Of a DNA stretch of 64,000 bases, positions 21,515-32,755 are shown piece after piece. Position 1 is the stretch's first letter, and each line of letters opens with the position of its first letter. The position numbers were made by a program, and so were the translations under genes. This stretch comes from Trema orientale (Eukaryota > Streptophyta > Magnoliopsida > Rosales > Cannabaceae), in assembly GCA_002914845.1 (NCBI GenBank), contig JXTC01000063.1:242153-306152 (forward strand), in the 5' to 3' direction. The notes under the pieces are model-generated. The model made no database searches. It was not told the DNA's origin and saw nothing but the letters and a program-made list of their open reading frames with translations.

Positions 21515-22215
21515 CTACACATAACAATACATGGAAGAAAGAAAAACAAAAAATCAGAATTTAAAAGTTGAGAAAGATAGAAAAATGGAATCAATTTTAG
21601 GAAATGAAAAAAAATTGAGAATTGAGAAGTAAAAAAGAAGACCTTATTTGCTGAATGTTGAAACTGAGATGCAGAGAAAGTTTACTTTCCCTGCTAATGG
21701 ATGCAAATAGAAACAGTTTACTTTTCAATTTGAATATCATACCATAAATTATTGAAAAGGAAAAAATCATTACCGTAGCTCATAATCATAGCAAAATCGA
21801 TCTTGTACAATTCGAGTAAAGCGCAAGAGGCTCCAATTTGGGATCGGTAAGGCAGAAGCTTCGTTTCGAGGTTTAGGAAGGAGGAACTTTGATCAGAGAA
21901 TGACAAACTCCGATTAGAGACTAGCGAAGCTTCTTCTATTGACAGTGATAGTTGTTATGGGGGATTTTCTGGCGGTAGAAATTGATATGGAGGATTTTCT
22001 CATGCGAGAAAGTGTGAGAAAATTTCTGAACGGTCTTGTTTTGCCAAGATTGAAGACTGGATTTCAGTCTAATTAGAAACTTAGTCTGACTTCATTTCTT
22101 GGGTATAACGGTCATTTTCGCTACCAAAACTGGTAGAATCTAACGGTGTTGTTAAGTTTAATTAAACACCTAAAAATAGTGGTAGTTGTCTACTTAGCCC
22201 GGGTTTCATCACTTC
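21515..22215. other. Flank of the gene fragment, ending in an element-like border
   Basis: 21700-21910 on the minus strand is 5'UTR-like but encodes nothing recognisable. 22108-22210 (GGTCATTTTCGCTACC ... ACGGTGTTGTTAAG ... GGGTTTCATC) resembles the end of the spacer at 17478-17566. A shared element terminus is therefore plausible. Confidence 0.35.
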
Positions 22216-22458
22216 CTCATTCACCAGTCTATACACAAGCTGCTGAAGCCTCTCCCCTAAAGTTAATGTCCTTAACCTTTCTATTGTAGCAAAGAAAAAA
22301 AAATTTGTTTTAATATTATCAGACTCGAAGTAACTGATATTAAATCAATCTTATTCAACATTATGTTAATGCTGCAATTTATTTAGCAGCTATGGTTATA
22401 CTGGCTTCGGTTAGAGAATAATGTTGTACCGTATTTCTTGAACCCCAACATCCAATAA

Positions 22459-22731
22459 TTAGTGAAGATAACCCTCGCCATAAGCTTCATTTGACAATTC
22501 CTTCTTCAGCTCATTAATCTTGGCTCTTACACTATTCAATTTCTTCTTAAAAACATAATCTTTTTGATGAATGACCTGATTAGCCAAAAACCATTCACTT
22601 GTCACCATCATTGGCATGTCCGGATAACAAAACTGAAATTCCAAACACAGAAATTCCAAGGTGATCATATGAAGGAGACCATACTCTATTTTGTGCTTGA
22701 GCCGAAAATCGATCTCCTTATCTTCCGTCAT
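22459..22731 (-). CDS. Unrecognised short open frame with coiled-coil-like end
   Basis: A 90-codon frame starts at an ATG and carries a charged C-terminal helix (FKKKLNSVRAKINELKKEL) that could form a short coiled coil. The middle has two aromatic segments. Nothing upstream is clearly in frame, and no splice signals support an extension. It may be a fragment of a host gene or a chance frame. I do not recognise it. Confidence 0.25.
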   Translation of the reverse strand: MTEDKEIDFRLKHKIEYGLLHMITLEFLCLEFQFCYPDMPMMVTSEWFLANQVIHQKDYVFKKKLNSVRAKINELKKELSNEAYGEGYLH

Positions 22732-23112
22732 ACAAAATTTTAGCCTTCTTCATCATCTTGTCGAAAAAATTGCACAAAGGAGACAAAGGTATTGATGACG
22801 ACAGAATTCTCTTCATCTAACTTGAGTGTATGACTCTTGTTTAAACTTAAGTAAAGGTTTTAAATTTAATGTTACCTAATGGTAATCACAAATGACAAGC
22901 TTCTAGAGTTTTAACCAAAGAAACCCAATATAGAAAATAATTTCTAAATAGTCTCCTAAAGGTGATCATATACAGAAACTTAATAAATAGATTTATAATG
23001 TAAACCATATATTTTAATCTAGTAAGCCTTCTTCAACTCAATCTATTTAATTAATTATAATTTATCAAGTTGTCTAAATCCAATTAGATACTCTAAATTA
23101 TAATTAATATAC

Positions 23113-23471
23113 AGGAATAGTATCACTTTTATATCTTATATTTTGACACTTTGTTCATTATACTTTATGTTTTAGTTATTATCAATATTTACCCTTAGAT
23201 TTAAAATCTATTACAAATTTATGCCCTAATACTAATTTAGAGTAATTAATTTACTAAGATAATTTAATAAACTTATTCCCAGATAAATTCTTATACAGTT
23301 TATTTTTAATTTTTTATATAACATCTTGGTAAATTATCTGTTCTAAATTAGTGTCAGGGTATAAATTTGTAACAGATTTCAAATCTAAGGGTCAATATTG
23401 ATAATAACCAAAATATAAGGTATAATTTGAACAAAGTATCAAAATACAAGGTATAAAAATGATAACATCCC
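23113..23471. mobile_element. Foldback MITE with about 120-bp arms and 9-bp TSD
   Basis: This 359-bp element has left arm TATCACTTTTATATC..., mirrored by right arm ...GGTATAAAAATGATA. Long stretches pair, such as CCCTTAGATTTAAAATCT with AGATTTCAAATCTAAGGG. The flanks TTAATATAC (23104-23112) and TTAATATGC (23472-23480) match at 8 of 9 bases. Nine-base duplications and long terminal inverted repeats indicate a Mutator-like nonautonomous element. Confidence 0.85.
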
Positions 23472-23480
23472 TTAATATGC

Positions 23481-24140
23481 ATGATATTATGATACTATCT
23501 AGGTAGCGCTCCCTATTCTATATGGCATGTTATCATAAATATAGATTTACAAAGATAATCACATACTTAATTGCAATAAATAAATAAAGTATTAATGATA
23601 TATCCTATAGCCATTGTTGCCCTAGAATTTAATTTATAAAATTTAGAAATAAATTGATGATTTTGATCTTTAAATCTTCTAATTTCATAATATCTAATAT
23701 TTTTCCTTCAAAATCTGTTAGTGATAAATAAAAATATTCAATCACAAACAAATTTAGAAATATAAAATCTTTTCTGTTTAAAAATATTTTCTTATTTAAA
23801 ATTCAAATCTAGATTGATTGTAAATTTAAAATCAGAATTATTTTATAAAAGATATCAATTCAAATAAATAATCTAGATATTATTTGAATTTTAAACATTA
23901 AAAGATTTACCATAAATAAAAGATATATAGCCAAATCTCTTAATTATTTATAAGGAAACATATAATTACCTAAAATTTTAAAATAGCTAGTTTCCTTGTC
24001 AAATTAAAACAACTATTAGATAATTAAAAATAGAAAAAAAATATTTTGAAAACAAGTAATTATCAAAAATAAATATTTCAAATAATTATTTATCAAATAA
24101 ATAAATAAAATATATATATTTTAACAGAGAGGGGTCGGAA
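23481..24140. other. Very AT-rich intergenic tract
   Basis: A/T-dominated sequence with AAATATTT-like words; no coding potential or clear repeats. Confidence 0.5.
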
Positions 24141-24142
24141 GA

Positions 24143-24201
24143 GGGAGGGGGCGCTGGCTAGCACCCCAGGTTAGCCGAGGGCTGTAGCCAGCGCCCCTCC
24201 C
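24143..24201. repeat. GC-rich hairpin in an AT-rich setting
   Basis: GGGAGGGGGCGCTGGCTA pairs with TAGCCAGCGCCCCTCCC across a 24-base loop. The stem is about 17 bp with one bulged G. GC content contrasts sharply with both flanks. It lies in what is probably the internal leader of the minus-oriented LTR element to its right. Confidence 0.8.
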
Positions 24202-24719
24202 AAAAACCTAAAAAAATATTTTTTAATTTAAAAAATAAAAAAAAGGAAAATAAAAATAGAAAAAGAAAAATAAGAAAAAACAAAAAGTTATTCTTCTTCT
24301 TCTTCCTCCATTGTTGGACTTCCAAGCTTTTCCACTATTGTTGTTCTTCCAAGAAAATTACAAAAACTTAAATTTACAATTATCTATAATAGGAAAAACA
24401 CAAATCCTAGAAAAAACTATCAAGAAAGAAAACATGGTGACAATAGAGCACCCCTCCTTGTTATAATCACAATAAAAAGATTATACCATAAAATTCTATA
24501 ACCATGGCCAAGGTCATAAAATCAACAAATCTACAAACCATCTATAGCATAAAAATTGATATTCATTCATCATTATATAGACAAAAATCAATTAACCATT
24601 CATAGAAATCTAGAGTGCCAAAACTATCTGAAAATCATAAATATTCATATAAAAATTGAACGATCAAGAACAAGCCAGAAAGCAGGATTTGTAAAAAATA
24701 GACCATAACGAAAACCGTA

Positions 24720-24732
24720 GCTCTGGTATCCA
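24720..24732 (-). promoter_or_regulatory. Primer-binding-site-like sequence next to an LTR
   Basis: On the minus strand TGGATACCAGAGC follows the LTR end CCAACA. It resembles the initiator tRNA-Met primer-binding site TGGTATCAGAGC, which sets the minus orientation of the adjacent LTR. Confidence 0.6.
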
Positions 24733-24733
24733 T

Positions 24734-26309
24734 TGTTGGTTATAAATTACGAAAAACATGACAAAATCAAAGATAAGCAGAAGTATAGAAAAGAAAAATT
24801 TTCCGGACTATTATTTTTCATAAAAATCTTTTTAGATCTTTATTATGGTCTAAAATACACATAAAGAAGATTGTACTTTAACCAGTAAGTCTTTTTTCCT
24901 AAGAATCAAGTTTGAAACTACAGAGGTGTGTAGGAACCTCGATCTTAATTAATTTCAATTAAGAATCCAAGAACTTCAATAGCCTTTAGTAGTGGCTCTA
25001 AGAATTTCTGCCTCTCACTTCTCTCTCAGTTTTCTGAGGCAGTTGCCAAACTAATGTTTTCAACAACTGAATGTAACACACATAGAACGAGGGGAGTCGA
25101 GCAAATTCAGCCAGCCTAATTGGCAAGGGCTAGCTAAAATTCCATATTACCTCAGGGGCATGACAATAGGCACTAAAGGCTAACTATCTTTTCAGCTTGT
25201 TTCCCTTTTTGTGTAATTGCCTATAAAACTATTTAATCCCAATCTAGCTAATCTCATGTAGCCCAGGATATTAGTGTAGGTTAGGTAACCAAATGGACGT
25301 ATTTAATTCAAGCTCTAATAGACCAGGGCTTAGTTCTAATTAACTTTCAAAATAAGTGGGCTTGTACTACTAGTTATGGACTTATTCCACTAAAGGTCCA
25401 AATTGCACTCTTGAATTAAACAAATATCACAAGAGACTTTATAATTAAAATTATGTCCATTTGATAATTAACATTTGCATATATATCCCCACATGAATAC
25501 CGATAATTAGAGCTAGGTAAAATTATTGTTTTGGCCCTCCAATCATATCTGTTAATTCCTTGATACAAGACTATATTTAATGGATGATCATACTTACAAA
25601 AAGCTTCAATTAATAAAGAAAAAAAAACTAATTTTATTAATTATTTAGCTAAGGTTAAATCAATCAAGCTCCTATAGCTCCTCAAGACAGTATTCACTTC
25701 TCTATATAATAAAATTGTGGATTCTATATATATAAGCATATGTTCACAACGCCCATCATAATGCACTATTAAAATGCCAGAGTCTAGATCGTCAATCTTT
25801 GATTCTTACCTTTTAATATCTTAAATAATATAAGTTATAAATACGGGTTCATCACTTATTTCAGGATTAAAAAAGACATATGTTAATTATCAAGTTTGTG
25901 AAAATATGTTCTTGTCAATGGCGCTTATTATAAGAACGTATTTTTACATGGTCATTATTCAATGTCTATACACCAAGACTTTTGCACATAGTCATACCAA
26001 TATAGATTAAGATATACTATAAATGTACAAAGTCTTATAACACAATCTACGAGAAGTATCTAGCTTCTCTTATTAGTTGTGAAAAATCTTATTTGATTTA
26101 ATTAGAGAAAATATGTTTTGACTTTAATAAATAACTTTATTAAAATATTTCTCTAATGAATAAATTATAGAACATTTTGACATTTACTATTGTACCAATA
26201 ATCAAAACATTATCATAAATACTATGCATAAAATATCATTTTATTAAATATCCAAGATATTCTATAAATATCCAAAAATAATAGATACCTTTTGGGTATA
26301 ATGCTAACA
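24734..26309 (-). mobile_element. LTR of a copia-type element (about 1.58 kb, minus)
   Basis: On the minus strand it begins TGTTAGCATTATACCC and ends AACCAACA. It is homologous along its length to the LTR at 54779-56383; shared words include CAGAGGTGTGTRGG, GAGCTAGGTAAAATTA and TATTTCTCTAATGAATAAAT. A primer-binding-like site abuts its 3' end, so it acts as a 5' LTR. The flanks TCCAT and GACCT do not match, so the rest of the element on the left is deleted or unrecognisable. It sits inside an older copia reading frame. Confidence 0.75.
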
Positions 26310-26888
26310 GACCTCCACTTTTAGGACTTATAGCTTGAGTGTTACAGGCTTCCTGCATACTGTTAGGAATAGATATAGTAATTAATTTATATATAAATAA
26401 CAGATTTGATTTTGACAAACAATGGCTTGACAAATAATGATCCATAAGATATTTAACTTTGCTAGAAAGATCGAGTTCATATGTGGGTTTAGGGATACCT
26501 CTATTTTGACAATGTGGTAACTATCTTCTGTATGACTCAAGAAAATTCTCAGAGAGTGATTGGTTTGGTGTATTAACTGTTTGTGGTACGAGAGACTCAG
26601 ATTGACTTGAATTCATAAACTTCAGTGTATGGGTGTCTATCAACACTTGGATCTAAAGTTATACCACTCAAATCCAATTCACCTACTCTCTAATTTACTG
26701 GTTTAGTTTGTGGGTCATCACCACTAGAATCTCAGTTTATATCACTTATATCCAAATTGTCCACATTCCAGTAACCAGTTTCATGGAATTCATATACTCA
26801 TAATCATAACCTAGAGACTGAATTTCTTTGTAACGCTCTCCCTGAATTTTAGGTTCATAGGAAAATATATCAAATCTTCATGGAAAAC
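26310..26888 (-). pseudogene. Copia pol fragment, integrase-to-RT linker
   Basis: Minus-strand pieces read DLIYFPMNLKFRESV, then a divergent region, then MDHYLSSHCLSKSNLLFIYK and SIPNSMQEA. This matches the copia linker before reverse transcriptase (family pattern: Y-SxHRLSxxxLAF...IPxxxxEAL). Stops interrupt it. One LTR (24734-26309) cuts its downstream end, and a solo LTR (26889-28097) separates it from its integrase part. Confidence 0.7.
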
Positions 26889-28097
26889 TGTTGGATTTAA
26901 AAACAATTTTCGCAACGGAAGATTGGCCCAGAAACATTCAAAAATTTTCTTAAAATAATTGACTATATGAGTGCATAGTATTAATTCATAGCAAATAGGA
27001 ATATACAAAGAGAATAGATCTAATACCTCTTGTAGCCTATCAGTGGATCCTAGCTTTATTGTCTTCTAAACCACGATCTTCCAATCCAAGCCTCAAGCAT
27101 TATACCCAAAAGGTATCTATTATGGACCTATGGACCTGTAATTCAAGCTCCAATAAATTATGACAATTAATTAAACTCTTTAATTAATTTGTCTAATTTA
27201 TTAATTCCAGTATTACTCCACTAAAAATCCAGAATTGCACTCTTGAAATTACAGAATTAATTTACTCAGAAAATAGCGAGCAGTCCATCGATTTAATCAT
27301 TACATGTAGTTCAATCATCCATAGACAATTCATAATTAGAGCTAGGTTATATTCCGTTTACCTCTCCAATTACATCTTTATCCTTCTGTATCATTGATTC
27401 TCTAATGAACAATTAATTTATAAATCTATTATAAATTGAGTGCTCAAATTGTTCAAGTCCTGAATCAATATACAAGGGAATCATCTTTCTAGCTTCCTAT
27501 TGGAAGGAATGGATTCTATACCTGTAAGTTATATTCCCAGCTACTCATTTCATCATGCTCCCAAGATACAAGTATTTCGATCTGTTTAAAAAACAAACCT
27601 TTAACAAGTATGTCAAAGAACATAATGTTATAAATAGGAATCTATAACTACTCAGGATTAAGATTGATCTACATATGATTATTTAGTGACATTATTTGAA
27701 CTCTCAACAGTTAACGGAATTTATGTGAGATTCAAATCGTGTCTGGTCCAGTACTATATAATCGAATTATATAAAGTACCTCCATTGTGATGTTAACACA
27801 TCAATAGTCCGGATAAGACTATTACATTCTCAATGTTAATGGACCGTACTAATAATATTTAATTAAAGATCCCAAATTTTAATTAATTACTATGGACTAT
27901 ATTTAGTTTATTATCCATAAATTTAATCCTCATGTATATAACACTTATATACTAAATTTGCGGTCACATAAATAAACTAGGGATTTTCTGATATTTAAAG
28001 ACATACCAATTATGCACAAATTCAAATAGAGATATGTCATTTTATTAATTCAGCAAATATCCAAAATATACATGTTTTTAGGGCATAAACCCTAACA
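26889..28097 (-). mobile_element. Solo LTR, 1.2 kb, exact 5-bp TSD
   Basis: On the minus strand it begins TGTTAGGGTTTATGCCC and ends AAATCCAACA. Both flanks are AAAAC (26884-26888 and 28098-28102). No pol or second LTR is associated, so this is a solo LTR left by recombination. It splits a copia frame between FHEDL-side and IDVVF-side peptides. Confidence 0.88.
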
Positions 28098-28425
28098 AAA
28101 ACAACATCTATTTTGATTAACATTTGGTGAGTTGGAGAATGATAGCATCGGTACCCTTTCTAATTAGTAGCGTACCCCAAAAAAACACATTGTAACTCTG
28201 GAGGAGTTAATTTGTTATGTTGATGTTTATGAAGCGGTATGCAAATGCTATACAACCAAAAACACGAGGGGTAGATTTGGAACTGCTGGTGCAATGACTG
28301 CTTCCGTAAGTTTGAAGATAGTACAAATGCTTCAAACAAGCATTCATAGTGGAAAAAGGATAAAATAAATTTGAAGATTTATGACGATATTAAGCATTGA
28401 CTCTCCATCCTAAATGGGAAGTTAT
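28098..28425 (-). pseudogene. Copia integrase C-terminal fragment
   Basis: On the minus strand STPRVFGCIAFAYRF, KLTPPELQCVFLGYATN and KGYRCYHSPTHQ are followed by IDVVF. This is the classic copia integrase C-terminal motif series (PRVFGC, CVFLGY, KGYRCY). An in-frame stop occurs before KGYRCY. The reading continues across the solo LTR into the fragment at 26310-26888. Upstream it is replaced by the MITE at 28426. Confidence 0.85.
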
Positions 28426-28584
28426 GGGCGCGTTTGGTATAAGATTCGAATCCTATTCTTCAAATCCAGAAACAGCTTTTACATAGAAAGTTGGAAGGAT
28501 AAATGTTTTATCCTTCCAACTTTCTACATGAAAGCTGTTTCTGGATTTGAAGAATAAGTTCCGAATCCTATACCAAACGCACCC
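28426..28584. mobile_element. Near-perfect foldback MITE (about 159 bp)
   Basis: GCGTTTGGTATAAGATTCG at the left is mirrored by CCGAATCCTATACCAAACGC at the right. The arms pair almost to the centre (AGAAAGTTGGAAGGATAAA against TTTATCCTTCCAACTTTCT). The terminus GGGYGCGTTTGGTAT is typical of plant miniature DNA transposons. A short TAT at both flanks could be the target duplication. Confidence 0.88.
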
Positions 28585-29099
28585 TATATAATCCACTACT
28601 GGCTCGTTGAGAAATATTCTGGTGCGATCCGTCTAAGCCACTTCCGTTAACCAAAGTCAACCACCATGATTCATACAAAAGCCCGAAATCAACCACTACT
28701 ACTGCTGCTTCTTATTCTAATCATTTTGTCGAAATAATACTTGAACCTCTCCAACGACTACAAATGCTTTCCTCCCATCTAAACCCGAGCTTCATGTTCG
28801 GCATAATCCTTGTCTATAGCTCCAACCAAGGGTGCTAAGCATCTTTCTTCAAAGTGGTCTCTGATAACTTCAACTATCACCACTTCAAAGTGGTCTGTCT
28901 ATAGCTCCACCTTCACGATTCCAACCCTGTTCTCTCCTAGATCTGCACAAGGAGAAAGGCCGATAAAACTGATATGTAAAAGTGGTATTTTTAGAGAGAG
29001 AAAGTGAGACAGAGGGGAGAAAAAAAAAAAGGAGTACAAAATTTAAGGAAATTAAGATCATCGTATTTTTGGTATTAAGGTTTAAAAACCGGTACTGTG

Positions 29100-29505
29100 T
29101 CATTTTCCCAAATTAATCTGTAAAGAATATTTTGAGGAAATTCAAATTTTTATGGTAATTTTTTTAAAAAAATGAAAAAAACACAGATTTTAATCAGGAA
29201 AATATTATTTCTAAAAATATTTAAAAAAATACTATTTTTTATTAATCGAAGAAATACTTAAAGTAACAAATCAAATTATATCAAGTAACTAGATTAGTTA
29301 ACCTAAGTTAACTCAACTACCATTAAATAAATCAACTTTTGAAAAAGTAGATCAAATTTTTAAAAAATAAATCAATATATTTTGCTATGAAAACGTGGGT
29401 TTATTTTTTATTTTCAAAATTCAGTTATTTTTTAACAGTATTTGAAAATGGTCATTTTATAAACTATGATCCAAAATTCGTCCATTTGCAAAAAAGGCCC
29501 TATAT
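29100..29505. repeat. Dispersed repeat, copy 1
   Basis: AAAATTCAGTTATTTTTTAAC, AGTATTTGAAAATGG, CATTTTATAAACTATGATCC and CCATTTGCAAA recur in the same order near 57705-57800 as AAAATTCAGCTAGTTTTTAAC, AGTGTTTGAAAGATG, CATTTTGCAAACTATG and so on. Both are preceded by AAATAAATCAA-type sequence. The type of element is unknown. Confidence 0.65.
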
Positions 29506-30132
29506 AAAATAGTATTTTGGCCTTTTAAAACAAACTTCTAAAAATATTTAATAAAGTATAGATGAAATTTGTTTTTATATGGTAATTTTTCAAAAAAAAA
29601 ATTGAAAAAACCCAAATTTTAAAATTGTTTAAAAAATCTCGGATTTTAATTAGAAAAATACTACTTTTAAAAGTAAACACTACTTTTTATTAATTAATGA
29701 TTTACTTGAAGTAACCCAAATAGCTACCTCGAGTACCATTGAAAAATACCCATTTAGAAGAAAAATGTATTGTACTAAATATTTATTAAAAGTAATTTTT
29801 TCTAAATTTTTTTTAAAGTGTGATATTTTTCTAAATAAATTAGAGATTTTTCGAAAAATTTAGCTCATCCAAAATTTTTCATTTTTCAGTTTTCGGTACT
29901 TTGGCACGGAATTTTGTAAGAAGCCACTCCTTTGTCAATGCTATGTATTCGGCTCGAACAATTTATTCGAAGTAACCGTTCTCTTTTACTTCCACTACAA
30001 ATGCGTCATCTATTTTCCTTATTCAAGAGTGCTTTTCTTTTGTTTTTTATTTTTTTTTAAATAAAAAGGAACTAACATTGTAAAAAAATAATCTAACAAA
30101 ATGTGATAAATACCTTACAATTCAGAAATTTT

Positions 30133-30600
30133 CACGTACACATAGAATCATTTTCTATCCTCTACCATACCTTGAAACCTTGGTATTAAATCAAAAGGCC
30201 GATTTGAAAGACGAAGAAAGAGTAGAAAAGTTTACTAACTAGCTCATTAAGTTAAAAATTTAATACTTTTTGTATCTATTGATTTAAATAATTTTGCTAT
30301 TAAAATGTCAAAATAGACTACACCTTGTTATGTTTTGTTTTTTAGGTAATCAAACCTTGTAATCAATAAAACTTACGCACACAATAATTTTCTATCCTCT
30401 CACATAAAAGTACCTTGAAAACCTTGGTATTACATCAAAAGGCTGTTTTCAAAGAAGAAGAAAGAGTGGAAAAGTTTTACCAACTAGCTCATTAATATGA
30501 AAAATTAATACCATTTTGTATCTATTGGTTACAATAATTCTCCTATTAGACTACACCTTGTTATGTTTTGCTTTATAGGTAATCAAATCTGCTAAGTATC
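30133..30600 (+). repeat. Tandem duplication, period about 237 bp
   Basis: ATTTTCTATCCTCT recurs at 30150 and 30387. Both copies continue with ACCTTGAAAACCTTGGTATTA, TCAAAAGGC, GAAGAAAGAGT, ACTAGCTCATTAA, TTTGTATCTATTG and ACACCTTGTTATGTTTTG. Confidence 0.85.
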
Positions 30601-30733
30601 AGTCTTTACAACAATAGATTCAATTGTAAAAAGAAAATTAGATTAAAAGCGCCAAGATAAATAGTCTTTTTTAAAGCTCGTTCCAATCTCCAACCTCTTT
30701 TTTAAAAATAAAATAAAAAGAAGAAAACTACGC

Positions 30734-30738
<5 letters not shown>

Positions 30739-30765
<27 letters not shown>
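30739..30765. repeat. (CT)n microsatellite
   Basis: About 13 CT dinucleotides in a row. Confidence 0.9.
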
Positions 30766-30769
<4 letters not shown>

Positions 30770-31014
30770 ATCGGATTCAATCCACACTAGGCACAAACAA
30801 ACGATTACGCCAGAGTATATAAATTATTAAGCAAAGAACACAATATTATATTATATTCTATACAACCAACCTACTAGAATAAGAATACCCAGATAGAACC
30901 CGAGAACCAAAAGTCCAATTTGGGTTTCGGTTCTAGTCAAAATCAAAACCAAAACCAAAATCAAAATCCAAATCTAAAACTAGGTGTAGGACTAGGATCA
31001 TACAATAATATAAT

Positions 31015-31581
31015 TTAAGCTGTTCCAGGCGTTTTCGGATCATGGTTTTTGTTTGCTCCAGTTCCTGGATAGTCCATAGTGCTTTCCAAATCCATCCTAC
31101 CTTGTATCAATATTCCTTCATTTTCATCTTCATTTTCATTTTCATTTTCTTCTTCCCCAAACACCTCTTTCCCATTCCTCAAATCCAACCAATTCTGTAG
31201 ATTTCAAAAACCATAAAATTCTAATTCCAGAATTTTGTATATGATCAATCAAAATTACAATAATCAAAAGATAAAAAGATTTAGAGAGAAAGGGGGGAAA
31301 GAAAAGAAGACCTGTTTCACTGCTACTTTGTTATGGACCGCCAGAGATGAAGAATATTGCCAGAAACTCCCTAAATTCAAAACCAAAAAAAAAAAACTAA
31401 AAATCAACAATTTTGGAAAAATGAAATGAAAAATCGAAAAGGGAATATATATATATTTTTTATAATTTAGGGGAAAAAGGGTAAAAGATGAGATTGAGGC
31501 CTTACGAGTCGTGGGAATTGCGTAAGAGAAACCCAGAAAGAGTAGAAGAAGTAGGAGAGTGAGAAGTGTCCTTGGGACCAT
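31015..31581 (-). CDS. PSY-like secreted tyrosine-sulfated peptide precursor
   Basis: Three minus-strand exons, 31506-31581, 31312-31370 and 31015-31194, have GT/AG borders (ACTC|GTAAGG; TTTAG|GGAG; AACAG|GTCTTC; CTACAG|AATTGG). They total 315 bases, giving 104 residues plus TAA. Residues 1-21 are a signal peptide (MVPRT, a Leu-rich core, FSYA). Residues 46-85 include WLDLRN and a run of Glu/Asn (EEENENENENEDENEG). The C-terminus, residues 86-104, is DYPGTGANKNHDPKTPGTA. This fits the PSY family consensus (DY...AN..H.P), whose secreted peptides are sulfated on that Tyr and promote cell expansion through LRR receptor kinases. Acidic residues upstream of the DY suit sulfotransferase recognition. 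An upstream in-frame TTG is not needed; I chose the ATG at 31581. All splice phases agree, so the gene looks intact. Family assignment rests on the C-terminal motif. Confidence 0.82.
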
Positions 31582-31683
31582 AATTCTGATCAATCAGAAA
31601 GATGTTAGATCTGAAAAGAAAGTAAGCTTTCAAAAGGGTTCCTTCTATTAATTAAAGGAGAAAAAGAATGTGGGTTTTGGGCT

Positions 31684-31694
31684 CTTATAAAGGG
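31684..31694 (-). promoter_or_regulatory. TATA-like box for the PSY-like gene
   Basis: On the minus strand CCTTTATAAGAG lies about 105 bases upstream of the ATG. An AG/CT-mixed leader lies between. The position suits a plant core promoter. Confidence 0.5.
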
Positions 31695-31879
31695 GAATGA
31701 GTGTGTGGAAAAGGGGCTCAAAAGTCAAACTTCGTCTTTTCTTTTCGGGTTTAGGGACTTGTCCTTGTCTCAATGTGAATAAATATCCACACGTATAGTC
31801 TTTATCTCGGCTTTAGAATTATGCTACGTAATATTGCGCAAGAATTCACGGGATTTCTAAAATGGTTAATACATTAAGA

Positions 31880-32200
31880 TTAGGTTTGGTTCATAGAATG
31901 AAATTGAAATAGTAATGAGAATAAAAATAGAATAGAATTAGAATAATTATGAGAATGGTAATATATTATTTAGTTAAAATTAGAATCAACAGTGGGATAG
32001 AATGAAATATATTATGTATTGATAAAATTATCTTATTTATTTTTAAATATTTTAGTAAGACAAAGAGGGAAAAATTAGTTTTACCAAAATTTAAAAGAGA
32101 ATGGAACTTTTATTCTATTGGTAGAGAAGTGAATAGCAATTCCATCATTTAATGGAATTATAATTCTCATTCCCTTGCCAAAAAAATGAAACAAACATTG
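31880..32200. mobile_element. MITE-like element with decayed inverted ends
   Basis: The left end AGGTTTGGTTCATAGAATGA pairs approximately with the reverse complement of the right end (TGTTTGTTTCATTTTTTTGG). The interior is rich in GAATGAGAATAAAAATAG-like words. This matches the general look of plant GTTTGGTTCAT...GGAATG miniature elements. No clear target duplication was seen. Confidence 0.6.
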
Positions 32201-32755
32201 GAATGTACTATTTGGTGGAATAGGTTTTGACTCTTACAATTTTAATGATATCTTTTATACTATTTTGACTCTTACAATTTTAACTTTTAATTTACACAAT
32301 AATAACACATGAATTATAATTTTTTTGTCATAAAATATTAAATATTTAATAAAAGTACACAGTTTGATAATTGTGGTCAAGAATAAGGCTCCAAATTTTT
32401 AACTTATACAAAAGACTACCAAGACTTACGTAATTATTAAAATAGTGACTATTATTTTTTATAAAGTGTTAAATTTTTAAGAGAAATGAGTCATGTGCAA
32501 AGTATACAATTTGGTAACTATTGCTGAGAACAATAATCTGACTCGTAGAAGTAAATAATGTCCAAATATACATTTTGTCCATTACTATTTTCTATTAAAA
32601 AACTAACAGTTTATGATAAATATAGTCAATAGTATAACAATTACATAATTTCGGAGTCATTACTATGTAAGTTGAAAGTTCGGACGTCAAAGTGTTAGAA
32701 TGAATATAATTCAGGGATCACTAGTATTATTAACTCTTTTTAAAGTTAGTATTCT
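32201..32755. other. Intergenic
   Basis: AT-rich with short internal similarities (TTTTGACTCTTACAATTTTAA occurs twice at about 32226-32283). No gene is recognised. Confidence 0.4.

Larger units (their letters stand above)
28585..31014. other. Intergenic, with dispersed and tandem repeats
   Basis: There is no supported gene; the frames at 28810-29103 are overlapping chance frames. 29100-29510 carries a dispersed repeat also present at 57480-57800. A tandem duplication lies at 30133-30600. A (CT)n tract marks 30739-30765. 30840-31010 is the 3' flank of the minus-strand gene. Confidence 0.45.
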
